DNA of 64,000 bases from Natrinema pellirubrum DSM 15624. GTDB taxonomy: Archaea; Halobacteriota; Halobacteria; Halobacteriales; Natrialbaceae. Numbering within the stretch: position 1 is the first letter of the stretch; each line of letters starts with the position of its first letter. Position numbers and translations under genes: made by a program. The notes under the pieces are model-generated. The model worked only from the letters and a program-made list of their open reading frames with translations. It made no database searches and was not told the origin of the DNA. Shown here one piece after another: positions 1 through 8,228 of the stretch. The DNA lies in NCBI RefSeq assembly GCF_000230735.2, contig NC_019962.1, positions 1,240,001-1,304,000 on the forward strand, written 5' to 3'.

Positions 1-1
1 G

Positions 2-127
2 CGCACAGACGCTCTGACCGAGCCGCAGGGGCGCCCATTCCTCCAGCGATGTCTCGCCGAGTTCGTCCCGACGCTCTCCGATCGAGCGATGACAGTCGTC
101 CGTCCGCACGAGAAAACCGAGATGTAA
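2..127 (+). CDS. C-terminal end of an unidentified protein (partial)
   Basis: An open frame enters from the left edge and stops at a TAA at 125-127, giving about 41 residues that end in MTVVRPHEKTEM. The mixed composition (hydrophobic, acidic and basic residues, with AEFVPTLSDRAM before the tail) looks more like real coding sequence than the Arg/Ser-rich translations typical of wrong frames here. I do not recognise the family. The gene is convergent with the small acidic protein that follows. Confidence 0.5.
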   Translation, partial: RTDALTEPQGRPFLQRCLAEFVPTLSDRAMTVVRPHEKTEM

Positions 128-190
128 GCAGTTCGACACCCTGCGGACCGTCGCAATCGATTCCGGGCGCTCCGGTCGCCTACCGACGCG

Positions 191-376
191 TTACTCGTCG
201 TCTTCGTCGTCTTTCATCGCGCCGAGCTGGTCGACCAGCTCGTCCGTCGATACGTCGGATTCGAACGACATCTCGCCATGATGGTCGTTTTCGTGGACGT
301 TGACGGCTTCGACGTCCTCGTCGTCGTCGGCAGTCTGCTCTTTTTGTTCGGATTCGTCGTAGCTACCAAAACCCAT
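191..376 (-). CDS. Small acidic DUF5786-type protein
   Basis: A 61-residue, strongly acidic protein starting MGFGSYDESEQKEQ and ending KDDEDDE. The MGFGSYDESEQ opening and the SFESDVSTDELVDQL segment are, from memory, those of the short haloarchaeal DUF5786 family, whose function is unknown. I chose the ATG at 374-376 because upstream in-frame sequence is Arg-rich and unlike the acidic body, and because a T-rich stretch (CCTTTTGC in coding orientation) sits at about the leaderless promoter distance. No signal peptide or membrane segment. Confidence 0.8.
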   Translation of the reverse strand: MGFGSYDESEQKEQTADDDEDVEAVNVHENDHHGEMSFESDVSTDELVDQLGAMKDDEDDE

Positions 377-908
377 ACGTACACGTTCGCCGCCACTGCA
401 AAAGGTGTGCCGGTTTTTGCCCCTTTCTGTCAACGTGGCTGCAACCCTTCGAAACCGAGTCGACCGGTCCCGTGTCCGTCCCCTACCGATCGTTTTGCCG
501 TCCGTACCAGAGCGGCGATCCCCTGTTCGTTTGCCGTACTTTTCACCGCCGGTCGACGCCTTCGGCAAAACCGCTCGAGAGCGCGGCCGGGACCGACGGT
601 TCGGTCGTGATAGCGACTCGATACGGCGACCCGTCCCCCGCATTCGAAACGGCCGAACCGCGACTCAGGCCTCGAGTACCCGGAGACTACGGCGTTCAGT
701 AGTCCGTCTATAGTAATGGGTTCGGGAGGGTTGCCTTGGCTCATGGTCGCGTACCGGTTGTCATCTCGAACACTCGATTCGGATCACTGTGCTGTCAGAT
801 CGCGTCGGCCCTCGCCGTCGGGGGCGAGCCGGGCCGTCGCTGCACACGCAACTACCGTGAGCGGGCCACACGACCGTCACCACCGGCCCGACGGGGGGTG
901 AGCCACCG
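377..908. other. Intergenic region and probable glmS leader
   Basis: This 532-nt divergent spacer has no convincing gene. A TATA-like CTATAGTAA lies at 708-716. A start 24-28 nt downstream would fall at the ATG at 743, which opens a 52-codon frame ending at 899-901, seven bases before glmS. That frame is Arg/Ser/His-rich and may be chance. A GGTGAG immediately upstream of glmS could act as a Shine-Dalgarno sequence, so glmS is probably read from a leadered transcript. Confidence 0.4.
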
Positions 909-2720
909 ATGTGTGGCATCATCGGCCGCGTCGGCGACGGCAACGCTCTCGAACCGCTGCTGACGGGCCTGGAAAACCTCGAGTATCGCGGCTACGATTC
1001 CGCGGGCGTCGCCGTCCAGAACGGTTCCGGCATCAACGTTGAGAAACGCTCCGGGAAGGTCGAGGAACTGAAATCGTCGATCGGCGAGCCGCTCCAGGGG
1101 GAGGTCGGGATCGGTCACACCCGCTGGAGTACGCACGGGCCCCCGACCGACGCCAACGCCCACCCGCATACCGACGAGAGCGAGGACGTCGCCGTCGTCC
1201 ACAACGGTATCATCGAGAACTACACCGAACTCAGAGAGCGGCTCGCGGCCAACGGCTACAAGTTCACCAGCGACACCGACACCGAAGTCATCCCACATCT
1301 GGTCCAGTACTACCTCGACGCCGGCTACGACAGCGAGCCGGCCTTCCGACAGGCCATCGACGAACTCGAGGGCAGCTACGCCGTCACCGCGATGGTCTCG
1401 GGCGAACACGTCCTCTACGCGGCCCGCAGCGGGTCGCCGCTGGTCGTCGGCATGGAAGACGGCGAGTACTTCCTCGCCAGCGACGTCCCCGCCTTCCTCG
1501 AGTACACGGACAGCGTCATCTACCTCGAGGACGGCGACGTCGTCGTCGTCGACGAGGACGGCGTCGAGTTCACCGACCTCGAGGGGGATCCGGTCGTGCG
1601 CGAACCCGAAACAGTCGAGTGGGACCCCGAACAGGCCGGTAAGGGCACGTACGACCACTTCATGCTCAAGGAGATCCACGAACAGCCCACGTCGCTGTCA
1701 CAGGCGATCGAGGGCCGGATCGATCCGGCCGGTGGCCGGATCGCGCTGGCCGACTTCGAACCCGGAACCTTCGCCGACGTCGACAGCGTCCAGTTCGTCG
1801 CCTGTGGGACCTCGTATCACGCTGCGCTCTACGGCTCGCTGGCGCTGAATCAGGCGGGCGTCCAGTCGACCGCCCTGCTGGCCAACGAGTACAGCGTCTC
1901 GGCCCCGCCGATCGACGACGACACGCTGGTGATCGCGGTCACCCAGAGCGGGGAGACGGCCGATACTCTCACCGCGCTTCGGCGGGCCGCCAGCGAGGGT
2001 GCCGCGACGCTCACCCTGACGAACGTCGTCGGATCGACGGCCGCCCGCGAGGCCGACGACGCGCTGTTTATCCGGGCCGGCCCGGAGATCGGGGTCGCCG
2101 CGACGAAGACCTTCTCCTCGCAGGCGGTCATGCTCACGTTGCTGGCCCAGCGGATCGCCGCCGACCTGCGGGGCGAGCCGCCGGCCGACCTCGAGGCGCT
2201 CCTGCCGGAACTGGAATCGATGCCGGCGGCAATCGACGACGTTCTCGCCGGGTCGGCCGCAAAGACCGTCGCCAGACGCTACAGCGACAGCGAGGCGTAC
2301 TTCTTCATCGGTCGCGGGCTCGGCTACCCCGTCGCGCTCGAGGGGGCGCTGAAGTTCAAGGAGATCACCTACGAACACGCCGAGGGCTTCGCCTCGGGCG
2401 AACTCAAACACGGGCCGCTGGCGCTGGTGACACCGGAGACGCCGGTGTTCGCGATCTTCACCGGACAGGAAGACGAGAAGACGCTGAAAAACGCCGAGGA
2501 GGCACAGACCCGCGGCGCGCCGGTGATCGCGGTCTGTCCCGACGACCACCCGGCCGTTGAGGTCGCCGACGACCACCTCCCGATCCCCGACACCGAGCCC
2601 GATCTGGCGGGCCTGCTCGCGAACGTTCAGCTCCAACTTGTGTCGTATCACGCCGCCGATCTCCTCGGCCGTCCCATCGACAAACCGCGGAACCTGGCGA
2701 AAAGCGTCACCGTCGAGTAA
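909..2720 (+). CDS. glmS: Glutamine--fructose-6-phosphate aminotransferase (isomerizing)
   Basis: This 603-residue enzyme makes glucosamine-6-phosphate from fructose-6-phosphate and glutamine, the entry step to UDP-GlcNAc. It starts MCGIIGRVG, so removal of Met exposes the catalytic Cys of the class II glutamine amidotransferase domain (about residues 2-220), which also carries HTRWSTHG and HNGIIENY. Two SIS sugar-isomerase domains follow (about 280-420 and 450-590), with CGTSYHAALYG, TQSGETADT and ATKTFSSQ. The chain ends in KSVTVE, the usual GlmS tail. Length is normal for the family. The start is fixed by the Cys; a GGTGAG lies just upstream. With glmM nearby it supplies amino sugars for the glycan genes of the window. 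Confidence 0.97.
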   Translation: MCGIIGRVGDGNALEPLLTGLENLEYRGYDSAGVAVQNGSGINVEKRSGKVEELKSSIGEPLQGEVGIGHTRWSTHGPPTDANAHPHTDESEDVAVVHNGIIENYTELRERLAANGYKFTSDTDTEVIPHLVQYYLDAGYDSEPAFRQAIDELEGSYAVTAMVSGEHVLYAARSGSPLVVGMEDGEYFLASDVPAFLEYTDSVIYLEDGDVVVVDEDGVEFTDLEGDPVVREPETVEWDPEQAGKGTYDHFMLKEIHEQPTSLSQAIEGRIDPAGGRIALADFEPGTFADVDSVQFVACGTSYHAALYGSLALNQAGVQSTALLANEYSVSAPPIDDDTLVIAVTQSGETADTLTALRRAASEGAATLTLTNVVGSTAAREADDALFIRAGPEIGVAATKTFSSQAVMLTLLAQRIAADLRGEPPADLEALLPELESMPAAIDDVLAGSAAKTVARRYSDSEAYFFIGRGLGYPVALEGALKFKEITYEHAEGFASGELKHGPLALVTPETPVFAIFTGQEDEKTLKNAEEAQTRGAPVIAVCPDDHPAVEVADDHLPIPDTEPDLAGLLANVQLQLVSYHAADLLGRPIDKPRNLAKSVTVE

Positions 2721-2732
2721 GCGGTCCCCGGC

Positions 2733-2752
2733 GACCCGATTCCTGTCGGGTC
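2733..2752 (+). terminator. Possible stem-loop after glmS
   Basis: A perfect 7-bp inverted repeat (GACCCGA, six-base loop, TCGGGTC) begins 13 bases after the glmS stop. No T-run follows, so it could be an RNA stabiliser rather than a terminator, or chance. Confidence 0.3.
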
Positions 2753-3387
2753 CGCGTTCCCACTGCTGTCATACTCTCGTTTTCGACCCTCCCGCTGCCG
2801 CTCTGGACGGGTTTCTGTCACCTCGCGACGAAAAGCCCGATCGGTCGGTTTCGAGCAGGGGTCACCGAGGCCGCAGGACACGAGGCCACCCCCGTAGCCC
2901 GGTCCACACGGCGTCGTCGATCGCGACCCGTACTCGAACGACATCGGAATCGAACGTGGAGGGTCACGCTGGCGATCGAGGTCGCCGGTGGCGGCCACCG
3001 GAACCTGGGTATCGATCGATACCCTCCGGTTAGCCTAGGTGTTTGCCGCTCGTATAAATGGCACACCTGATAGCTACGGCCGTCGCTTCGTCGGTCGCGA
3101 TCCGCCGGGTCGTGACGGGCTGGGCGTCGGTCTCCTGACGACGGTTCACACCTTCCTGTCGAGACCCGTCTACCGGTTGTGTTCGTGCGGGTTCAGACGG
3201 ACTTGGGTGGCGATAAAGACGTTGTTACTCGTGTTTAATATCGTATTTCCCGCGTCTCCGTGGCTCACACTCCCGATCCTCGAACAGTCTTCCGACTCGA
3301 GCCGTTCCGGGATCGCGTTGCAATCCCCTGCTGCGACCGGCATTATGCGGTCTATAGTAAATACCGTTCTGTCGCTACGGACTGTTG
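2753..3387. other. Intergenic region with no recognised gene
   Basis: About 635 nt between glmS and a zinc-ribbon gene. Open frames here are Arg/Ser/Pro-rich and look like shadows. A TATA-like TATAAATG on the plus strand at about 3052-3059 and AT-rich sequence at 3230-3250 could mark promoters of an untranslated transcript. CTATAGTAAATA at 3353-3364 is well placed as the promoter of the next gene. Confidence 0.35.
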
Positions 3388-3594
3388 ATGTCGACGGACC
3401 CATCCGCCAACTGGACGCCCATGACGGCCGGCCAGCAAACGACAGCCCCCCGATGTGTCAACTGTGGGAATCAGGTGACCCGCCAGTTCGCTCGCGTGTT
3501 CGGCGACAACCGCGACGTCGTCCACGCCTGTCCGGACTGTGCGACCTACCGCGAGATGAAGACGTCCGATTTCATCCCGAAAGAAGCCAGATAA
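3388..3594 (+). CDS. Small zinc-ribbon protein (DUF7563-like)
   Basis: A 68-residue protein with two Cys pairs: CVNCGNQV near residue 23 and CPDCATYR near residue 48, separated by RQFARVFGDNRDVVHA. This spacing is that of the very small haloarchaeal zinc ribbons often labelled DUF7563; their role is unknown and could be nucleic-acid or protein binding. The ATG at 3388 lies 23 nt after the TATA-like CTATAGTAAATA, which fits a leaderless start. An internal ATG at 3421 is the alternative. Confidence 0.75.
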   Translation: MSTDPSANWTPMTAGQQTTAPRCVNCGNQVTRQFARVFGDNRDVVHACPDCATYREMKTSDFIPKEAR

Positions 3595-3684
3595 CCGACG
3601 TTTTCGACCGAATCGTAGTCGTCGTCGCACCGTTGTTCCGCTCACACCTCGAGTCACACCGTTCTCCCGTCGTACTGTCGCCGC

Positions 3685-5010
3685 CTACGCCGACGAAGGG
3701 ATGGCCTCGGCGAGCAGCGACTGGGCGGTGTCGAACAGATCGTCGGCGTCGGCCGGCGATCGTGCCTCCGCGGTGACCCGGATCAGCGGCTGGGTCCCGC
3801 TCGCACGAAGCAGGAACCAGCCCGCCTCGGTCTCGACTCTGACGCCGTCGAGCGTATCGACCTCGTCGTATCGCTCGTCGACCCGCCGTCGAACGGCGGC
3901 CATCGCGGCCCGCTTGTCTTCGACTTCGACCGACGTTCGCCGGATCGGATACCGTTCGATTTCTCCGACGAGGTCCGATAGCGATCCCTGATCTGCGACC
4001 AGTTCGACCAGTTTACAGGCGGCGAGCGGGCCGTCGGGACACCGCGTTTCGGTCGGCCAGATCCACGCGCCGCTCGGTTCGCCGCCGAAGACCACGTCCG
4101 GCTCGGTCGTCCGCTCGGCGACGTAGACGTCCCCGACCCGCGTCCGGGTCACCGACGCGCCGACCGCCGCGAGCGCGTCGTCGACCGCGAGACTGGTATC
4201 GACCGGTGCGGCGACGCGCTCGCCCTCGCCGGCCGCGTCCCGGGCGAACAGTGCAAGGAGGACGTCTTTCGGAACGAACGCCCCGGTTTCGTCGACCGCC
4301 AGCATCCGATCCGCGTCGCCGTCGTGGGCCAGTCCGATCTCCGCGTCCGTCTCCGCGACCAGCGTCGACAGCGTCTCGAGGGTCTCGGCGGTCGGCTCGC
4401 TCGGTCGGCCGGGAAACGAACCGTCCCGCTGTCCGTTGAGCGTCCGCACCTGACAGCCCAGTTCGTCGAGGACCGATGCCGTCACCCCGCCGGTACCGTT
4501 GCCGATATCGACGACAACGCTTGGCGTCCGCTCGAGGTCGATCGCCTCGCTGAGTGCGTCGGCGTGGTGGTCACGAACGCCCGCGCGATGGGTCCGGTCG
4601 CCGATTCCCTCCCAGTCGGCCAGCTCGTAGTCGTCTTCGCGGACCCGCCGCTCGATCGCATCGCGCTGGTCGGGACCGAAGGCCTTCCCCGACGGCGTCC
4701 AGAGCTTGATCCCGTTGTCCGTCGCCGGGTTGTGCGACGCCGTGATCACGACGCCAGCGTCGGCCTCGAGATGATCGATCGCGCGGGCGACCGTCGGCGT
4801 CGCCTCGACGCCTACCGTCACGACGTCGGCGCCACACTCACACAGCCCCGCCGCGACGGCGTCGACGAGCATCGCCCCGCTCTCGCGGACGTCCCGTCCG
4901 ACGACGACGCGATCGTACCCCTCGGACGCGACCGCGCGACCGACCTCGAGGGCGGTCGCCGCCGTCACCTCGTCACCGACCCGGCCACGAATACCGCTCG
5001 TTCCAAACAT
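3685..5010 (-). CDS. glmM: Phosphoglucosamine mutase
   Basis: A 441-residue alpha-D-phosphohexomutase converting glucosamine-6-phosphate to glucosamine-1-phosphate. The hallmarks are in order: MFGTSGIRG at the N-terminus, TASHNPATDNG with the phosphoserine, the metal loop DGDADR, the sugar-binding GGEPSG, and the phosphate-binding RASGTQPLIRV near the C-terminus. Length is normal. The ATG at 5008-5010 is chosen because the family begins at MFGTSG and because ATAGTAAGG (5035-5043) stands exactly 24 nt upstream, so the message is probably leaderless. A phosphomannomutase or phosphoglucomutase role is possible, but glmS nearby favours GlmM. Confidence 0.9.
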   Translation of the reverse strand: MFGTSGIRGRVGDEVTAATALEVGRAVASEGYDRVVVGRDVRESGAMLVDAVAAGLCECGADVVTVGVEATPTVARAIDHLEADAGVVITASHNPATDNGIKLWTPSGKAFGPDQRDAIERRVREDDYELADWEGIGDRTHRAGVRDHHADALSEAIDLERTPSVVVDIGNGTGGVTASVLDELGCQVRTLNGQRDGSFPGRPSEPTAETLETLSTLVAETDAEIGLAHDGDADRMLAVDETGAFVPKDVLLALFARDAAGEGERVAAPVDTSLAVDDALAAVGASVTRTRVGDVYVAERTTEPDVVFGGEPSGAWIWPTETRCPDGPLAACKLVELVADQGSLSDLVGEIERYPIRRTSVEVEDKRAAMAAVRRRVDERYDEVDTLDGVRVETEAGWFLLRASGTQPLIRVTAEARSPADADDLFDTAQSLLAEAIPSSA

Positions 5011-5034
5011 ACGATTCTCTGAGTGGGGCGAGTG

Positions 5035-5043
5035 CCTTACTAT
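5035..5043 (-). promoter_or_regulatory. Core promoter of glmM
   Basis: ATAGTAAGG in coding orientation, 24 nt before the ATG. It resembles the ATAACAAAG box of the glycan genes (six of nine positions match). Confidence 0.5.
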
Positions 5044-5198
5044 GTGTGGATTAATCAGCCGACGAGCGGGGTAACACCGGCTAAGATCGCCGTTTTCGAC
5101 GGGGGTCGTGGAGTGGTCGTCGGCCGTCCGTGTCCGGTCGTCTGTCACGTCGATACGACCGGTTAGCATCCGCCTGTCTGGCTGAACTGTCTGGGCCG

Positions 5199-5204
5199 TA
5201 TATA
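5199..5204 (+). promoter_or_regulatory. TATA box of the winged-helix gene
   Basis: TATATA, 27 nt before an ATG at 5232 that opens a 15-codon mini-ORF. The spacing puts the transcript start at the mini-ORF rather than at the regulator itself. Confidence 0.55.
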
Positions 5205-5231
5205 TGACCGACGCGGGTAGGATCGAACAGC

Positions 5232-5279
5232 ATGGGACCGACACAGCCAGCGGCCGTCCAATCGAGTCGAACCGTATGA
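5232..5279 (+). other. Leaderless mini-ORF overlapping the regulator start
   Basis: Fifteen codons (MGPTQPAAVQSSRTV) followed by a TGA that overlaps the regulator ATG at 5276 as ATGA. The ATG lies at leaderless distance from TATATA. Probably a translational-coupling leader, but short enough to arise by chance. Confidence 0.4.
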
Positions 5280-5536
5280 GTGCGACCGAGTCCGACACCC
5301 ACGGTGACGATCCCGGGACCGACGTCTCGCTCGACGACCTCCCGCCCAGTGCGAAACTCGTCTACAAGGTCCTCGAGTACGAGGAACCGCTCACACAGGA
5401 GGGCATCGCAGCCGAGTCGCGGCTCTGTCCCCGGACCGTTCGCTACGCCCTCGGGAAACTCGAGGACCAAGAACTGGTCGCCAGTCGCGTCTGTCTCGAG
5501 GACGCACGCCAGTCGACCTACCGGATCCGCGAGTAG
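5276..5536 (+). CDS. Winged-helix transcriptional regulator
   Basis: An 86-residue protein: an acidic N-terminal tail of about 20 residues, then a single winged-helix domain (LPPSAKLVYKVLEYEEPLTQ, then IAAESRLCPRTVRYALGKLEDQELV as the recognition helix, and a wing ending STYRIRE). This is the short MarR/TrmB-like architecture common in haloarchaea; it has no effector domain. A longer start at 5204 is rejected because that ATG sits inside the TATATA box. The target is unknown; neighbours are glmM and an NSS transporter. The two Cys residues could be redox sites, but that is speculation. Confidence 0.82.
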   Translation: MSATESDTHGDDPGTDVSLDDLPPSAKLVYKVLEYEEPLTQEGIAAESRLCPRTVRYALGKLEDQELVASRVCLEDARQSTYRIRE

Positions 5537-5721
5537 TCTCGGTGCCCCCGTTTCGCCGGCGCTGTCGCGTTCCCATCGTAGCCACTGCAAGTCGGTACTG
5601 ACGGGCGAGAACTGACCCGGGTACGCGTCGTCTCGGAGTCCCCGCTCCCATGTCACTGCGAATGGGGGTATGGCACTGATAAACAATTCTTATGCTCGCC
5701 GAGTCGATTTCCTGAGACAGA

Positions 5722-7149
5722 ATGGTACGTGAGAGTTGGACGAGCCGGGCCGGATTCATTTTGGCCGCGGTCGGAAGCGCGATCGGACTGGGGAACATCT
5801 GGCGATTTCCCTGGATGACCGCGGAGAACGGCGGGAGTGCCTTTCTGTTGTTGTATCTGCTCATCGTTCTCCTCGTCGGGGTACCGGGATTACTGGCCGC
5901 GTTCGTGATCGGCCGACGGTCGAACCGGAACCCAGTGGGGGCGTTCAAATCGCTCTCCGGATCTCGCTTCTGGACGGTGTTGGGCGTCCTCTGTGTCGTC
6001 ACCTCGATCATGCTGATGTCGTTCTACAGCGTCGTCGGCGGGTGGATCCTCCGGTACTTCCTCGAGAGCGCGACGGGTGCCTATTTCGCGGCTCCCGAAA
6101 CCCACTTCGCGGCGATCAGCTACGGTGCCGAAGCGTTCGGCTACCAACTCGCGGTCCTCGCGGCCACGTCGCTGATCGTCGCCGCGGGGATCAGACGCGG
6201 CATCGAGGCGTCGACGAGGGTGATGATCCCCGGCGTCGTCGTGTTGCTCGTTGGACTCGCGGTCTGGGCGGCCCGCCAACCCGGCGCTGCGCAGGGATAC
6301 GAGTTCTACCTCGCGTTCGACGGGGCATACCTCGCAGAGAACTTCCTCTCGGTACTGGGCGCAGCCGCCGGCCAGGCGCTGTTTACCCTCTCGATCGGCA
6401 GCGGGACGATGATCACCTACGCCTCCTACATCAACGACGACCGCTCGCTCCCACTCGACGCCTCGGCTATCGCCGTGTTCAATCTCGGTATCGGCATCCT
6501 GGCCGGACTCGTGGTGTTCCCGTTGTTGTTCTCGTTCGCGCCGGGACCGACTGCTGGCGGCCCCGGTGCCCTGTTCATCGGGATCGCCGGCGCGTTCGCG
6601 AGCCTGCCCGCCGGGCGGCTCCTCGGCGCGGTCTTCTTCCTCGTCGTTCTCCTCGCAGCCCTGACGAGTCTGATCAGCATGCTCGAGATTCCGGTCTCGT
6701 TTCTGGTCGACGAGTTCGACCTCGAGCGGTCGACGGCGACACGGGGGCTGTTCGCGCTGGTCGCGGTTACCGGCGGCGTCAACGCGTTCAGCCCCACGGT
6801 GTTTACGCTGTTTGCGGACCAGCTCGTCAACCTCCTCCTGATACTCGGCTTGACCGGGTTCATGACCTACACCGCCTGGGTTCTCGGCCCGGCCGCGATC
6901 GAGGAGTTTCTCGCGGGAGCGGGACGGTTCTCACGCCCGCTGGTGGTCCCGTGGCGATACGCGATCGGGACCATCTTCCCGGCGTTTCTCCTCTTTACGT
7001 TCTACGCCGACGTCACGGCGCTCGTCGGACTCTCGGCGGGAACGGGACCGTTGTCGGTCGCGGCGGTGCTGACGCTGCTGGCGCTCGTCGTCGTCGCCCG
7101 CCGGTCCGTCTCCGAAAGCCGACCGCAACCGAGCGAGCGGGCGGACTGA
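5722..7149 (+). CDS. Sodium-dependent transporter, NSS/SNF family
   Basis: A 475-residue polytopic membrane protein of the LeuT fold, which imports amino acids or related solutes with Na+. The first helix has the family signature AAVGSAIGLGNIWRFPW (about residues 14-30), containing the residues that line the Na+ and substrate sites. About twelve hydrophobic segments follow, and helix 6 carries the GQALFTLSIGSG stretch typical of the unwound region. The tail is short and polar. Length is normal for prokaryotic members. A TTCTTATGC lies roughly 26 nt before the ATG, consistent with leaderless transcription. Substrate cannot be told from sequence. Confidence 0.93.
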   Translation: MVRESWTSRAGFILAAVGSAIGLGNIWRFPWMTAENGGSAFLLLYLLIVLLVGVPGLLAAFVIGRRSNRNPVGAFKSLSGSRFWTVLGVLCVVTSIMLMSFYSVVGGWILRYFLESATGAYFAAPETHFAAISYGAEAFGYQLAVLAATSLIVAAGIRRGIEASTRVMIPGVVVLLVGLAVWAARQPGAAQGYEFYLAFDGAYLAENFLSVLGAAAGQALFTLSIGSGTMITYASYINDDRSLPLDASAIAVFNLGIGILAGLVVFPLLFSFAPGPTAGGPGALFIGIAGAFASLPAGRLLGAVFFLVVLLAALTSLISMLEIPVSFLVDEFDLERSTATRGLFALVAVTGGVNAFSPTVFTLFADQLVNLLLILGLTGFMTYTAWVLGPAAIEEFLAGAGRFSRPLVVPWRYAIGTIFPAFLLFTFYADVTALVGLSAGTGPLSVAAVLTLLALVVVARRSVSESRPQPSERAD

Positions 7150-7214
7150 CTGCGACGCGTCGCTCAGTGCGACGAACGGTTGCGCTGTGATCGCAGCGGA
7201 GTCTCACCTCGGCG

Positions 7215-8228
7215 TTACCGGTGTTTCTGATACTGATCGACGAGGAGATCGATCCCGAACACGCCCCGCGTGATCTCGTAGTGGGTCTCGAGGCGGGGGT
7301 TGAACTTGGCCTTGTAGCGGTTGATGCTGGGGACGCCGGCCCCGACGAGGTCGTATTCGTCGATCCCCTCGCGGAGCCCGTCGCGCATGACGTGCCAGTC
7401 CAGGAGGTCGTTGATCGCGATGTCGACGTCGACGTCGGGCTTGACGCCGCCTTGCCACCGGTAGCGGGTGCGATCGGACTCGACGACGAGGATGCCGCCG
7501 AGGAACTCGCCGTCGACCCGACAGGCGTAGGGCCGGATCGCGCCCTCGGGCAGCGTCTCGTACAGCGACCGCGCGAAGCCGGGCCGCAGCCGGAACGGCT
7601 GATCCTGGCTCTCGTAGCGCTGTCGCACCTTCTCGACGATGCGTTCGACGTCGTCGCCGTCGCCCTCTTCGATGACGTAGCTATCGTCGTCGGCGTTGCG
7701 GACGTTGCTGCGAGCGTCACTGCTGAACCGCTTCAACAGCTCCTCCTCGCTCCCCTCGAGGTCGACGATATAGGTGTGACCGGGGACAACGTCGTACTCG
7801 TTCCAGCGGAACGGCCGGATGTCGTCGAACGCGGCACCGGTGACGAACTTGCTGTACAGCGGCGAGATCGTCCCCTCGATCCACTCGAGACAGCCCTCGA
7901 GAAAGCGCTTGATCCGCCGATCGGCCTTGCGCCGTTTGAGTTTCGCGACGTTCAACAGGGCGGGCCCCAGGTAGGACGTCCACGAGTGCGGGGCCGGCGA
8001 GAATACACCGGTGATCGGCCCCTTCGCGTACTCGAAGACGGGAAAGACCCCGACGGGTTCCTGTCCCTTGAACCCGGCGAGGAGATGGGGCGTCGTGTCG
8101 GTTTCCTCGCCTTGCAACGCCAGTGCTTCCGCCCGGAAGAACGGGTTCGTCCCGTCGGATCGCTCGACGTAGCGGTTCCACTCGTCGGCGTCGGTTCGCG
8201 GATCGAACTGCCGTATCTCGATGCTCAT
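7215..8228 (-). CDS. FemAB-like GNAT acyltransferase, copy 1
   Basis: A 337-residue protein of the FemAB/BioF2-like double-GNAT type, which in bacteria transfers aminoacyl or acyl groups to amino groups of cell-envelope precursors. Blocks shared with two paralogues in the window are FKGQEPVGVFPVFEY (about 53-67), YLGPALLNVAKLKRRK, SSDARSNVRNADDDSYVI in mid-protein, a C-terminal GNAT core with NDLLDWHVMRDG, and a terminal INRYKAKFNPRLETHYEI. No signal peptide, so cytosolic. The start ATG overlaps the stop of the upstream AP-superfamily gene (ATGA, four bases), which indicates one operon and translational coupling. The substrate is unknown. Confidence 0.82.
   Translation of the reverse strand: MSIEIRQFDPRTDADEWNRYVERSDGTNPFFRAEALALQGEETDTTPHLLAGFKGQEPVGVFPVFEYAKGPITGVFSPAPHSWTSYLGPALLNVAKLKRRKADRRIKRFLEGCLEWIEGTISPLYSKFVTGAAFDDIRPFRWNEYDVVPGHTYIVDLEGSEEELLKRFSSDARSNVRNADDDSYVIEEGDGDDVERIVEKVRQRYESQDQPFRLRPGFARSLYETLPEGAIRPYACRVDGEFLGGILVVESDRTRYRWQGGVKPDVDVDIAINDLLDWHVMRDGLREGIDEYDLVGAGVPSINRYKAKFNPRLETHYEITRGVFGIDLLVDQYQKHR

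Noticed and set aside
5204-5275. Upstream ATG at 5204 for the winged-helix regulator
   Set aside because: The ATG lies within the TATATA box, so it could not be on the transcript that box directs.
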